Source: Sphingobium sp. YR768
GTDB taxonomy: Bacteria > Pseudomonadota > Alphaproteobacteria > Sphingomonadales > Sphingomonadaceae
Assembly: GCF_900111125.1 (NCBI RefSeq)
Contig: NZ_FOGE01000015.1
Span: 62,001-126,000, forward strand
Direction: 5' to 3'
DNA: 64,000 nt
Position 1 is the first letter of the stretch. Every line of letters begins with the position of its first letter. The position numbers were made by a program, and so were the translations under genes. Under the pieces are notes generated by a model. The model searched no databases and was not told the origin of the DNA. It worked only from the letters and a program-made list of their open reading frames with translations. Of the stretch, positions 23,585-33,350 are shown one piece after another.

Positions 23585-26500
23585 TGGCGCAGGATGACAC
23601 CCCGCCCGCCGCCACCGAAACCATGGTGATCCGCGCGAAGCGGCCTTTGTGGCAGAAGATCGCGATTGGCGCCGTCGGCCTTGTCGTGGGGCTGGTCGTG
23701 CTGGTCGCGGGCCTGTTGCTGGGCCTCAATACCCAGCCGGGCAAGAAATTCCTGATCCAGCAGATTGCCGCGCTTCAGATGGAGTCCGGCATGAAGATCG
23801 AGGTCGGCCGGATCGACGGATCGATCTATAGCGACATGACGATCCATGATCTGGTGCTGCGCGATCCCAAGGGCGTGTTCGCGGTCAGCCCCAAGGTGCA
23901 TGTGGTGTGGCGCCCCTTCCGCTACATCAACAACCATATTTCGGTCAGCCTGCTGGAAACGCCGCTGGTCGTGCTGGCGCGCAGCCCGCAATTCAATGTG
24001 GTGGAAAGCGATCCCAACGCGCCGATCCTGCCGGATCTGGACATCGACGTCGACCGGATGAAGATTGGCAAGTTCATCCTGGCCAAGCCGGTGATCGGCC
24101 AGAAGCGCGAAATCGCGATCGACGGCGTCACCCATATTGCCGACGGCCGGGCGATATTGTCCGCCGATGCCATTGTCGACAGCGGCGATCGGTTGCAGGC
24201 GAAGCTGGATGCGGTGCCCGCGCAAAATCGTCTGGCGATGAGCGGCACGCTGACCGCGCCCAAGGGCGGTGTCATTGCCGCCATGTCGGGCCTGACCGAC
24301 GGCATGACCGCGACGCTGGATGGCAAGGGCAGCTGGCAGGCGTGGGACGGCCGGATCATCGCCCATACGCCCAAGGGCGAACTGGCGAATATCGCGCTGG
24401 CCGCGCGTGACGGCAATTTCACCGCCAAGGGACCGGTGCGGCCCGGATTGGTGTTCGAGGGGCCGGTGGACCGGCTGACCGCGCCGCAACTGGACGTCGA
24501 CCTGTTCGCCGGTCTCAACGAACGGCGCGTGAACCTGAAGGGCACGGTGCGCTCGCCCGCCATGACGGCGGATGCGCAGGGCCTGATCGACCTTGGCAAG
24601 AGCCAGTTCAGCGCGCTGAAGATCAACGCCGCGCTGCTGACGCCCGGTGCGATCATGGAAAAGGTGAAGGGCAGCGACGTGCGCGCCTCCATCATCCTCG
24701 ATGGGCCGATGGCGACGCCTTTCATCGACTATGACATCACCGCCAAGAGCATCGCCTTCGACGCGACCGGGATCGAGAATCTGAAGGCCAGCGGCCGGGC
24801 GGTGATCGACGCCGATCGCATCCGCATTCCGGTGAACGCCACGGCGACCCGTGTGACCGGCCTCAACGCCGCGGCGGGCGGCCTGCTCCAGAATCTGCGG
24901 GTAAAGGGCGATTTCGCTTATGCTGCGGGCAAGCTGATCAGCGACAATCTGAAGATCGACAGCAACAAGATCGACGCCACCGCCATCGTGCTCGCCGACA
25001 TCGACAATGCCATCTATCGCGGCGCGCTCAAAGGTCGGGTGAATGATTACAAGGTGGACGGCGTCGGCATCGTCAACCTCAATACCGATGTGGAGCTGAT
25101 CCCCGGTCCCAGGGGCGGCTTTGGTCTGGGCGGGCGCTTTGGCGTGCGGACGGCACGGTGGGAAAATGCATCGGTCCGCGATTTTCTGGGCGGCAATGCT
25201 GTCATGTCCGGCCGGATCGGCATGACGCCGGAGGGCAAGTTCACGCTGGCGGGCCTGAAGGGCGCGGCGCCCAATTTCACCATCCATAGCGGTTCGGGCA
25301 GCTACGACACCGACGGGCAGGTCGCGTTTGATGCGACGGCTTCGTCCAAACAATATGGCCCGCTGGCACTGACGGTGCGCGGGACGATGGAGCGGCCGCA
25401 GGCGGTGTTGCGCGCGGCGCGGCCCAATGTCGGCGTGCAACTGACCGACGTGGTCGCCAGGCTGAACGGCGAGGCGGCGGGCTATCGGCTCGAAGCCACG
25501 GGTGGTTCGCCTTATGGTCCCTTCTTCGCCAATGTGCTGATCCGGACGGCACAGGGGCCGCTGACCATCGACGTGACGAAGGCCCGATTTGCCGGGATCG
25601 ACATGAACGGCCGCATCCAGCAGAGCGCCGCCGGTCCCTTCACCGGGCAACTGGCGATGAACGGCTCCGGCATCAACGGCGCGGTCAAGCTGGCGGCGGT
25701 CGGTAAGGTGCAGGGGGTGGACGTGAACGCCACGGCCAGCAATGCCAAGCTGCCTGGCGAAGCGGATATCGTCATCGGCCGGGCGATCGTCACCGCCTCC
25801 ATGCTGCTGACCGACCAGCCGCAGATCAAGGCCGACGCGCAGATCGCCAATGCGGCCTATGGCGCCTATGTCGTGCGCAAGGCGCGGGCGCGGGTGGACT
25901 ATCAGGGCGGGCGCGGGCGCGCGCAACTGGTTGCGGATGGCTCCAGCGGCGTGCCCTTCTCGGTCGCGGTCAACGCGGCGCTGCGGCCCGATCTCTATGC
26001 CGTGCATATGCAGGGCAAGGCCGCGAATATCGACTTCAAGCTGGCGCAGCCCGCCATCATCCGGGTCGAACAGGGCGGCTATCGTCTGGAACCGGCCACG
26101 CTGGTCCTGCCGCAGGGCAAGGTCGATCTGGCGGGTCGCTTCGGTGACAGCACGACCGCGCAGGCGCGGTTCAAGGATTTCGATCTGGCGATCGTCAATC
26201 TCGCTTCGCCGGGGCTGGGCATTGGCGGGCGGGCGACCGGCACGCTGGATTATAGCCAGCAGGGCAGCGCCTTCCCGACCGCGACGACGCGGCTGGCCAT
26301 CGCCGATTTCCGCCGGTCGAGCCTGAGCGCCGTGTCCGATCCGGTGTCGATGAATGTGGAAGGCAAGCTGTCTTCGGCGGGCGGCGACATGCGCGGACTG
26401 ATCCGCGAAGGGAACAGCACGCTCGGCCGCTTCGTCGCGACGTTGGCGCCACCGGGGGCTGGCGCAAGCTGGGCGGAGCAGTTGCAGAATGCGCCGCTTG

Positions 26501-27795
26501 GCGGGGGCATCCGCTATGCGGGGCCGGCCGATGTGCTCTTCTCCTTCGCGGGGCTGGCCGACCAGCAACTGACGGGCGGGCTGGCGGTTGCGGTGGACTT
26601 TAGCGGGAAGCTGGCCGATCCGCGCCTGAATGGCGTGGTGCGCGCCAATGCGCTGACCTATGAGAATGAGACGTTCGGCACCCGCGTCACCCAGATGAAG
26701 CTGGATGGCCGCTTTACCAACGATCATTTGGAAATCCGTGATTTCTCCGGCCGGGCCGGTGACGGCACCGTGCAGGCGTCCGGCAATGTCGGGCTGGCGG
26801 CGGACAGCGGCTTCCCGATGGCGATCGCGGTGAAGATGGATCATGCGCGACTGGCGCGCAGCGAAGACATCACCAGCGTCGTCAGCGGTACGCTGAACAT
26901 CACCAACAGCGCGCAGACCGGCGGCCTGATCAAGGGCGACCTGTCGCTGCCCGAAACCCGGTACAAGGTGGCGTGGCAGGGCGGCACCGAGATTCGCGAG
27001 CTGACCGGCATCCGGCGCAAGGGCGCTGGCCCCGATGCCCTGGACCAGCGGCTGGCGGCGCGCAAGGCGGAAGCCAAAGCGACCGACTGGAAGCTCGACA
27101 TTCGGGTGCGGGCGGACAATCAGATCTATGTCACCGGCATGGGGCTGGATTCCGAATGGAAAACCGACATGCGCGTGACCGGCACCACCGCCGCGCCGCG
27201 TGTCATCGGCAAGATCCAGGTGCTGCGTGGCCGCTACAGCTTCTCGGGCCATCAGTTCGATCTGGAGCAGGGCATCATCACCTTCAACGGGCCGATGCTG
27301 AACCCGACGCTGGCTATCAAGGCGGAAACGACGATCGACAGCGTGACGGCGGGCCTTCAGGTGACCGGATCGGCGCAGCAGCCGGAAATCGCCTTCATCT
27401 CCACGCCGACCTTGCCGCAGGATGAAATCCTGTCGCGCATCCTGTTCGGCGAGAATGTCGCCAACCTCTCCGCGACGCAGGCGATCCAGCTTGCTGCTGC
27501 TCTCAACGGGTTGCGGGGTGGCAGCGGCGGCCTCAATCCGATGGGCAAGCTACAGGGCGCGACCGGGCTGGACCGCATCGGTATCGTTGGTGGCGATGAA
27601 GCGACCGGACGCAGCACGTCGCTGGCGGTCGGGCAGCATATCTCCAACAATATCTATGTGGAGGTGATCACCGATTCGAAGGGCTTCACCGCGACGCAGC
27701 TGGAAATCGCCCTGTCGAAGACGCTGAGCCTGTTGTCGAAGACCGGCACCAATGCCGGATCGTCGGCGAACCTGCGCTATTCGAAGGATTATTGA
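23584..27795 (+). CDS. tamB: Translocation/assembly module TamB
   Basis: A 1403-residue AsmA/TamB-type protein. One membrane anchor near residues 25-48 (IAIGAVGLVVGLVVLVAGLLL) is followed by a very long periplasmic beta-helical stretch with repeated beta-rich units, and a C-terminal DUF490/TamB domain (from about 1060, with FSGHQFDLEQGIITFNGP and SRILFGENVANLSATQAIQLA). It bridges inner and outer membranes and works with TamA in protein insertion or phospholipid transport. Length is ordinary. It is translationally coupled to tamA. A large antisense frame lies opposite it and is a codon shadow. Confidence 0.93.
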   Translation: MAQDDTPPAATETMVIRAKRPLWQKIAIGAVGLVVGLVVLVAGLLLGLNTQPGKKFLIQQIAALQMESGMKIEVGRIDGSIYSDMTIHDLVLRDPKGVFAVSPKVHVVWRPFRYINNHISVSLLETPLVVLARSPQFNVVESDPNAPILPDLDIDVDRMKIGKFILAKPVIGQKREIAIDGVTHIADGRAILSADAIVDSGDRLQAKLDAVPAQNRLAMSGTLTAPKGGVIAAMSGLTDGMTATLDGKGSWQAWDGRIIAHTPKGELANIALAARDGNFTAKGPVRPGLVFEGPVDRLTAPQLDVDLFAGLNERRVNLKGTVRSPAMTADAQGLIDLGKSQFSALKINAALLTPGAIMEKVKGSDVRASIILDGPMATPFIDYDITAKSIAFDATGIENLKASGRAVIDADRIRIPVNATATRVTGLNAAAGGLLQNLRVKGDFAYAAGKLISDNLKIDSNKIDATAIVLADIDNAIYRGALKGRVNDYKVDGVGIVNLNTDVELIPGPRGGFGLGGRFGVRTARWENASVRDFLGGNAVMSGRIGMTPEGKFTLAGLKGAAPNFTIHSGSGSYDTDGQVAFDATASSKQYGPLALTVRGTMERPQAVLRAARPNVGVQLTDVVARLNGEAAGYRLEATGGSPYGPFFANVLIRTAQGPLTIDVTKARFAGIDMNGRIQQSAAGPFTGQLAMNGSGINGAVKLAAVGKVQGVDVNATASNAKLPGEADIVIGRAIVTASMLLTDQPQIKADAQIANAAYGAYVVRKARARVDYQGGRGRAQLVADGSSGVPFSVAVNAALRPDLYAVHMQGKAANIDFKLAQPAIIRVEQGGYRLEPATLVLPQGKVDLAGRFGDSTTAQARFKDFDLAIVNLASPGLGIGGRATGTLDYSQQGSAFPTATTRLAIADFRRSSLSAVSDPVSMNVEGKLSSAGGDMRGLIREGNSTLGRFVATLAPPGAGASWAEQLQNAPLGGGIRYAGPADVLFSFAGLADQQLTGGLAVAVDFSGKLADPRLNGVVRANALTYENETFGTRVTQMKLDGRFTNDHLEIRDFSGRAGDGTVQASGNVGLAADSGFPMAIAVKMDHARLARSEDITSVVSGTLNITNSAQTGGLIKGDLSLPETRYKVAWQGGTEIRELTGIRRKGAGPDALDQRLAARKAEAKATDWKLDIRVRADNQIYVTGMGLDSEWKTDMRVTGTTAAPRVIGKIQVLRGRYSFSGHQFDLEQGIITFNGPMLNPTLAIKAETTIDSVTAGLQVTGSAQQPEIAFISTPTLPQDEILSRILFGENVANLSATQAIQLAAALNGLRGGSGGLNPMGKLQGATGLDRIGIVGGDEATGRSTSLAVGQHISNNIYVEVITDSKGFTATQLEIALSKTLSLLSKTGTNAGSSANLRYSKDY

Positions 27796-27831
27796 CCGGG
27801 TGTCGGCGCGAAAGCGCTGACGCGAAACCCT

Positions 27832-30735
27832 TCAGAGGCGGGCGATCAGTTCGTCCTGTCGCGCGGTGTCGATGAACGGGCAGGCACGCAGGAGCGCCGC
27901 CAGGTCGACCGGCATGGCGGGTAGCTGGCACAGGTCATAGAGATCGCGATACGTATCCCCTTCGCCGAACGGTACGGGTTCGATGTCCCATGTTCCGGTC
28001 GAGGCATAATAGTCGCGGAACTTGGTGCCGTCGCCCAGCAGATTGTCGCCCAACTTCAGCCACATCGCTGGTACGCCATAGGCATGGGCGGCGATGATGC
28101 CATGCAGCGAGCTGGATGCGATGCGGCGACAGGCGGCGATCTGGTCAATCACCTGCAAGAGTTCGCCGTTGATGTCTATTTCGATGATGCCTTCGGGCAG
28201 CGCGGGAATGGCGGTCAGGGGCTGATCGCGGACATGGCGGATCAGGCCGAGCTTGTGTCGCTTGCGCGCCGCCGGGCGATAGAAGAGCGGCATCAGTAGC
28301 GCCGGATCGCCATAGCAGGGCGGACAGTCGATCCCCTGATCCAGCAGCATCTGGCGGCTGATCGGGCCGCGCACCGCGCAAATCCGCCTTGGCGCCTCGC
28401 GGACGCGGTCGCCCGCCGCGATGAAGCCGGTGCCCCAGACGATGGTGCGTCCGTTGGCGTTGGCAAGGTGGCTGCCGATGACGCTCTGGATCGGTTCCGG
28501 ATCGCTCTTGCGCACATGATGCGCGTGGTGGACCGGGCGGCCGGTCAGTAACTCGACCAGATGGGGATTGAGCTTGTCGCCCCAATTTTCCCGCACGATC
28601 GGGGTGATCGACCAATGAAGCGTAACCGGCGGCGGGACGGCGCCATGATCATAGGCGTCCCATTGCGGCGTGGACCGCAGCGCGCCGGCATTGATCAACG
28701 ATTGGGATCCTTCGAACCGGCGGGAATCGGCCGACAGCATCGGTCGCGCCCGATCTGTCTCCAGATCGGCATAGCAGCTATATTCCTGCGAGCTGTCACC
28801 ATATTGATGCTCGGCCGCAACCCGTCGGGCGCGCTCGGCGAAATCGGGCCGGAACTTATAGTGGAGCAAAAGCATCGAAACCGATGCGACCTTAGCCGGG
28901 GAGGTGTAATGCGAGGCGTAGAGTTGCTCTATCCGTCCGCCGCCGCGCAGCCCCGAACTTTTCGTCAGCGGCATGGGGCGATAGTCGAGCAGTCGCGATC
29001 GCGGTCCGCCGCTATAGTTGACATAGGGCGCGAGAATATAGGGGGCAGGGGCAGCAGGTGGGTCGAAATGGCGGCAGACCTGCGTGAAATCACCCTGTGG
29101 ATCGTCCAGCGCGGCCATGGTTTCGGGCAACATGTCGAGCATGAAGCCCGCCAGCACCTCAGCCCCCTCCGCCCGCATATGATCCCACAGCGCGCTGATC
29201 GGGCGGCTTTCATAATGGGGATAGACCAGATGTTCGTCGGCATCGACGCGCAGACATAATGTGTCTGCATAGTCGGGACGGGCGATCAGCGGATTGAACC
29301 AATGATTGCCTGCGGCCGCCCGGCGAAAGCTTGCCGATGTGCTGTAGAGTTCGACATCCTCCTGGGCCATCAGCCATTCCCGGCTGCCATCGGTCGATCC
29401 ATTGTCGATCATCACGAAACGACGCACGCCGATCCGACGGTAATGGGCCAAGAAGGCTGGAAGCATGACGAGCTCGTTGCGCAGCTGGCAGAAAACGACC
29501 ACCGATGGGGGCGGGCCGGACAGCGCCTTGAGGCATTGCAATTCGTGGCTGCGATCGAGCCCGGCCGTCATCCGCCGTCGATGCCAATAGGATGCCTGCG
29601 CCTGTGCGATCCGGCCGCGCTGCGCATCCTGCCATTCGAATATCTGGCCCAGCACGGGCGGGCTATAGGGCCAGTCTCGTACCGTCGCGCGTAAGGCGTC
29701 GATCATGGCTTCGGCCTCGTCCGTGGCGCCATTCTTGACCAGGGCTTCGGCAAGCCTGCCGCGCGCCACGATTGCGGCCGGGCTGTCGGGATAGGCCTGG
29801 TGTGTTTCGAACTCTGCGCGTGCGTTGCGCAACGCCACGGCTTCATCACTCTCCTGCGAATGACGGCGGAAGATCAGCCCTCGCAACTCGTCGTTCGCGC
29901 CCGTCAGTTCCGCCAGTCGATGCTGGAGCGTGTCGGAGAAATAATGATTGCGCCCGTTGACCAGCTTCAGGACGATCCGTCCCAATATCGCTGCGTCCAG
30001 CGGCAGAGAGTTGATGCGTTGCAGAAAGGCGCACATGTCGGCATCGTCGCCCTGCTGGTTGATCAGCCGCGCTTCATGAGTCAGAAAGCGCCGGTCTGCC
30101 GGGAAGCGGAGGGCGGCAGTTTGTAGGACACGCCGCACCTGCGCCGCATCGCGGTCTTTCAGGAAGATGTCGATCATGCCGATCAGGGCGGACGGATCGT
30201 CGGGTTGAAGCGCATCCGCCACCATCTGGTCGGCCAGTGCTTCGGTCAGCCGTCCGGCATCGGTAGCCACGCGGGCGCGCAGGCGGCGCATCTCAGCCTC
30301 GATCGGCGTGCCCAGATGGAGCGACACGGCGCTGTCCAGCAGGTCGAAGGCCAAAACAGGATGGCCGAGCGTGGCATGAATGGCGGCTTCACGCGGAACG
30401 CCGCCGGCATTGCGCCCTTTCGCCGGCAAAAAGGCGCGATAGGCGGAAAGGGCAGCCCCGATGTCCCCGCATTGCTCCAGCGCCAGGCCCAGCCTACCCT
30501 GATCCGCGCGTGACAAGGGTTGCTGTGCGGCGCAACGTTGCCACAGCGCGGCGGCATCGCGATAATGGCGTTCGCGTGACGCGCACAGGGCCTGCACCCG
30601 GATGATCTCTGCCGCATCAAGATGCAGGAAGGGTGCGATCAGGGCATTGGCGGCCTGGATATCGCCCGATTGCATGGCGACGATCGCCTGATCGACTGCT
30701 GTGCGCATTGCCACGGCTTGCCCTGCGTCGTTCAT
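27832..30735 (-). CDS. TPR-glycosyltransferase-polysaccharide pyruvyltransferase fusion
   Basis: A 967-residue three-part protein. Residues 1-405 are helical TPR-like repeats. Residues about 411-650 form a GT2/GT92-like glycosyltransferase (VVVFCQLRNELVMLPAFLAH, DNGSTDG at 444-450, DADEH at 498-502 as the metal DxD site). Residues about 705-967 are a polysaccharide pyruvyltransferase domain (NWGDKLNPHLVELLTG, VWGTGF, VRGPISRQML, YGDPALLMP, SSLHGIIAAHAYG). Pyruvyltransferases add ketal pyruvate to cell-surface glycans, which is common in sphingan-type polymers. It may both transfer a sugar and pyruvylate it. Acceptor unknown. No secretion signal. Stands alone in the strand. Confidence 0.85.
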   Translation of the reverse strand: MNDAGQAVAMRTAVDQAIVAMQSGDIQAANALIAPFLHLDAAEIIRVQALCASRERHYRDAAALWQRCAAQQPLSRADQGRLGLALEQCGDIGAALSAYRAFLPAKGRNAGGVPREAAIHATLGHPVLAFDLLDSAVSLHLGTPIEAEMRRLRARVATDAGRLTEALADQMVADALQPDDPSALIGMIDIFLKDRDAAQVRRVLQTAALRFPADRRFLTHEARLINQQGDDADMCAFLQRINSLPLDAAILGRIVLKLVNGRNHYFSDTLQHRLAELTGANDELRGLIFRRHSQESDEAVALRNARAEFETHQAYPDSPAAIVARGRLAEALVKNGATDEAEAMIDALRATVRDWPYSPPVLGQIFEWQDAQRGRIAQAQASYWHRRRMTAGLDRSHELQCLKALSGPPPSVVVFCQLRNELVMLPAFLAHYRRIGVRRFVMIDNGSTDGSREWLMAQEDVELYSTSASFRRAAAGNHWFNPLIARPDYADTLCLRVDADEHLVYPHYESRPISALWDHMRAEGAEVLAGFMLDMLPETMAALDDPQGDFTQVCRHFDPPAAPAPYILAPYVNYSGGPRSRLLDYRPMPLTKSSGLRGGGRIEQLYASHYTSPAKVASVSMLLLHYKFRPDFAERARRVAAEHQYGDSSQEYSCYADLETDRARPMLSADSRRFEGSQSLINAGALRSTPQWDAYDHGAVPPPVTLHWSITPIVRENWGDKLNPHLVELLTGRPVHHAHHVRKSDPEPIQSVIGSHLANANGRTIVWGTGFIAAGDRVREAPRRICAVRGPISRQMLLDQGIDCPPCYGDPALLMPLFYRPAARKRHKLGLIRHVRDQPLTAIPALPEGIIEIDINGELLQVIDQIAACRRIASSSLHGIIAAHAYGVPAMWLKLGDNLLGDGTKFRDYYASTGTWDIEPVPFGEGDTYRDLYDLCQLPAMPVDLAALLRACPFIDTARQDELIARL

Positions 30736-30809
30736 CCGCGCTCCCTCTGTCTCTCGCGCACGAAGACGTAGCCGAATTTTACCGGAGGTCCAGCCGTCCG
30801 GTATCGGAA

Positions 30810-31577
30810 TTAGGCGCCATCGGGCAGAGCGATCATCGATATCTGCCGCCCATAGTCGCTTTCCTGCGCGTGGCAGGCGCGGCGATAGCTGTAGAAGCGG
30901 TCGGGCTGGCTATAGGTGTCCTCGTCCAGCAGGGCGATCCGTCCGATGCCTGCACCAGCAAGGCGTGTGGCCACATAGGCTGCTATGTCGAACTGGTGAT
31001 GGCCGGGACGTCCGGGGGTGAAGAAGCGCTCATTGGCGCTGTCGTCCTGTTCGAAGCGGGCGGCGAAATCGTCGCCCACTTCATAGGAGGCGCGGCCGAT
31101 GCAGGGGCCGATGGCGCAGGCGATTCGGGCCGGATCGGCGCCCAGCGCGACCATCGCCTCGATCGTCCGGTCGGTCACGCCGCCGATCGCGCCCTTCCAC
31201 CCGGCATGGGCCGCGCCCACGACGCCCGCATTCGCGTCGGCGAACAGCACCGGGACGCAGTCTGCGGTCAATATGCCCAGAACCAGCCCCGGATGGTTCG
31301 TCACCATCGCATCGGCGGCGGGTCGTGCGGTGTCGGCGATCGGATCGGTCACCGTCACCACATCGGGGGAGTGCACCTGATGCACCGTCACCAGAGTCGC
31401 GCCCGGCAGCAGCGCATCCCGCGCCAGATCACGGTTGCGCATCACGGCTTCGCGATCATCCTGCGACCCAAGGCCGACATTCAGCCCGGCATGCACGCCC
31501 GTCGATACGCCGCCGCGCCGTCCCGCAAAGCCGTGCGGCACGTCTTCCAGCCCGTTCGCGCGCAGCAATTCGATCAT
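30810..31577 (-). CDS. pgeF: Purine nucleoside phosphorylase/laccase-domain protein YfiH
   Basis: A 255-residue protein of the YfiH/PgeF (cytosolic copper oxidase-like, DUF152) family. It shows VTVHQVHSPDVV, TADCVPVLFAD, HAGWKGAIGGV, and AIGPCIGRASYEV, which supply the His/Cys zinc site. Homologues cleave purine nucleosides and protect peptidoglycan synthesis from wrong amino acid incorporation. Full length. It sits 74 bases after the fusion gene's start on the same strand, and is divergent from the permease. Confidence 0.9.
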   Translation of the reverse strand: MIELLRANGLEDVPHGFAGRRGGVSTGVHAGLNVGLGSQDDREAVMRNRDLARDALLPGATLVTVHQVHSPDVVTVTDPIADTARPAADAMVTNHPGLVLGILTADCVPVLFADANAGVVGAAHAGWKGAIGGVTDRTIEAMVALGADPARIACAIGPCIGRASYEVGDDFAARFEQDDSANERFFTPGRPGHHQFDIAAYVATRLAGAGIGRIALLDEDTYSQPDRFYSYRRACHAQESDYGRQISMIALPDGA

Positions 31578-31738
31578 AGGTCAGCTCCTTGTCAGTCTGC
31601 GCCGCTATTGGACGAGCATGTCTCATCCACGCAACATACTTGCGCGTGGCGGATTAGGCGATAGTCTCGCGTTCATAGCTCAAGGGGGGCGGCGTCACGC
31701 TGCCCGAGCAAAACAGATGAGTGTAAAGGGCATCATTC

Positions 31739-33301
31739 ATGATTTTCGGGCGCGTTAAGCCTCTCGACGCCATATTGGCGACGGCAGAGAAAAAATCGCT
31801 GCACCGGTCGCTGGGCGCATTCCAGTTGACCATGCTGGGCATCGGCGCCGTTATCGGCACCGGCATTTTCGTGCTCACGGCGGAGGCGGCGCAGAAGGCC
31901 GGCCCCGGCATGATGCTTTCCTTCGTCATTGCCGGCTTCGTCTGCGCCGTAGCAGCGCTATGTTACGCCGAAATGGCGGCGATGGTCCCGGTTTCCGGTT
32001 CCGCCTACACCTATAGCTATGCCGTGATGGGCGAATTGATCGCCTGGATGGTCGGCTGGGCGTTGATTCTGGAATATGCGGTCGCCGCGGGCGCCGTGTC
32101 GGTGGGCTGGTCCGGCTATGTCGTGGGCCTGATCGAACATACATTCCACCTCGACATACCAGATTTGCTGACGCGCGGACCGTTCGATGGCGGCATGGTG
32201 AACCTGCCGGCGATGCTGATCGCGTCGCTCGTCACCTGGCTGCTGGTCATCGGCACGAAGGAGAGCGCGACCGTCAACGCCGTGCTGGTGCTGATCAAGG
32301 TGTCGGCGCTCACCCTGTTCATCGTTCTGGCCCTGCCGGTCATCAACATGGACAAGTTCACGCCCTTCGCCCCGCTCGGTTTTTCGGGCATTTCGGCTGC
32401 GGCCGCCTCGATCTTCTTCGCCTATGTCGGTTTCGACGCCGTTTCGACCGCCGCGGAAGAAACCAAAAATCCGCAGCGTAACATGCCGATCGGCCTGATC
32501 GGTTCGCTCGGTATCTGCACCATCTTCTACATGCTGGTTGCCGCTGGCGTCATCGGCACCGTCGGCGCCCAGCCGGTCGCTGGTCCGGCCGGCGAAGTGC
32601 TGGCCCCCGGTTCGACCGCTTTGTCGCAGCAATGCGCCGCGCTGGCCGCCGCTGGTACGGAAGCCGTCACCTGCTCGAAGGAGGCGCTGGCCTGGACCCT
32701 GCGTGAAATCGGCTGGCCCCAGATCGGCAACCTGCTCGGCCTCGCCGCCGGTCTGGCGCTGCCCTCGGTCATCCTGATGATGATGTTCGGCCAGACCCGC
32801 ATCTTCTTCGTCATGAGCCGTGACGGCTTGCTCCCGGCCGTCTTCTCGAAGGTCCACCCGACCTACAAGACGCCGCATGTCATCACCATCCTGACCGGCA
32901 TCTTCGTGGCGCTGTTCGCCGCCTTCTTCCCGGTTGGCATTCTGGCCGACATCTCCAATTCGGGCACGCTCTTTGCCTTCGCCGCCGTGTCGATCGCGGT
33001 GATGCAGTTGCGCAAGACCGATCCGAACCGCGCCCGTCCGTTCCGCACTCCCGCGATCATGGTGACCGCACCGATCGCGATCCTGGGCTGCCTCTATCTC
33101 TTCTGGAGCCTGGGCGTCGAAACCAAGCTGATGTTCGTCGGCTGGGCTGCCGTCGGCCTGATCGTCTATTTCGCTTATAGCCGCAGCCGCAGCCATGTCG
33201 GCCGGGGCGTGGTGGATGTCGCGGAAGATGATGCGGGCATCCCGCCGCAGCCGGTGCCGCCGCTTCCCGGCGCGCATACGCCGGGCGGCAAGGACGCCTG
33301 A
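31739..33301 (+). CDS. APC-superfamily amino acid permease
   Basis: A 520-residue transporter with about 12 membrane helices, of the cationic/branched amino acid (YfnA/CAT-like) branch of the APC superfamily. Signature GIGAVIGTGIFVLTAEAA is at 37-54, with FFAYVGFDAVSTAAEETKNP in helix 6-7. A loop of about 50 residues between two helices contains two Cys (QQCAALAA...TCSK), which may pair in the periplasm. The substrate is not clear. The ATG at 31739 agrees with the family start. A strong two-way terminator follows. Confidence 0.9.
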   Translation: MIFGRVKPLDAILATAEKKSLHRSLGAFQLTMLGIGAVIGTGIFVLTAEAAQKAGPGMMLSFVIAGFVCAVAALCYAEMAAMVPVSGSAYTYSYAVMGELIAWMVGWALILEYAVAAGAVSVGWSGYVVGLIEHTFHLDIPDLLTRGPFDGGMVNLPAMLIASLVTWLLVIGTKESATVNAVLVLIKVSALTLFIVLALPVINMDKFTPFAPLGFSGISAAAASIFFAYVGFDAVSTAAEETKNPQRNMPIGLIGSLGICTIFYMLVAAGVIGTVGAQPVAGPAGEVLAPGSTALSQQCAALAAAGTEAVTCSKEALAWTLREIGWPQIGNLLGLAAGLALPSVILMMMFGQTRIFFVMSRDGLLPAVFSKVHPTYKTPHVITILTGIFVALFAAFFPVGILADISNSGTLFAFAAVSIAVMQLRKTDPNRARPFRTPAIMVTAPIAILGCLYLFWSLGVETKLMFVGWAAVGLIVYFAYSRSRSHVGRGVVDVAEDDAGIPPQPVPPLPGAHTPGGKDA

Positions 33302-33308
33302 TCGAAGC

Positions 33309-33339
33309 AAAAAAAGGGGCGGGAAACCGCCCCTTTTTT
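33309..33339. terminator. Bidirectional terminator
   Basis: AAAAAAAGGGGCGG-GAAA-CCGCCCCTTTTTTT is a perfect stem with A and T tails on either side. It ends both the permease gene (+) and the exporter gene (-). Confidence 0.9.
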
Positions 33340-33350
33340 AATGCTCCATT

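Noticed and set aside
23557-27252. 1231-residue frame opposite tamB
   Set aside because: Antisense shadow of a high-GC gene; sequence is rich in His, Arg, Gln and Gly without domain motifs, while tamB is a clear family member.
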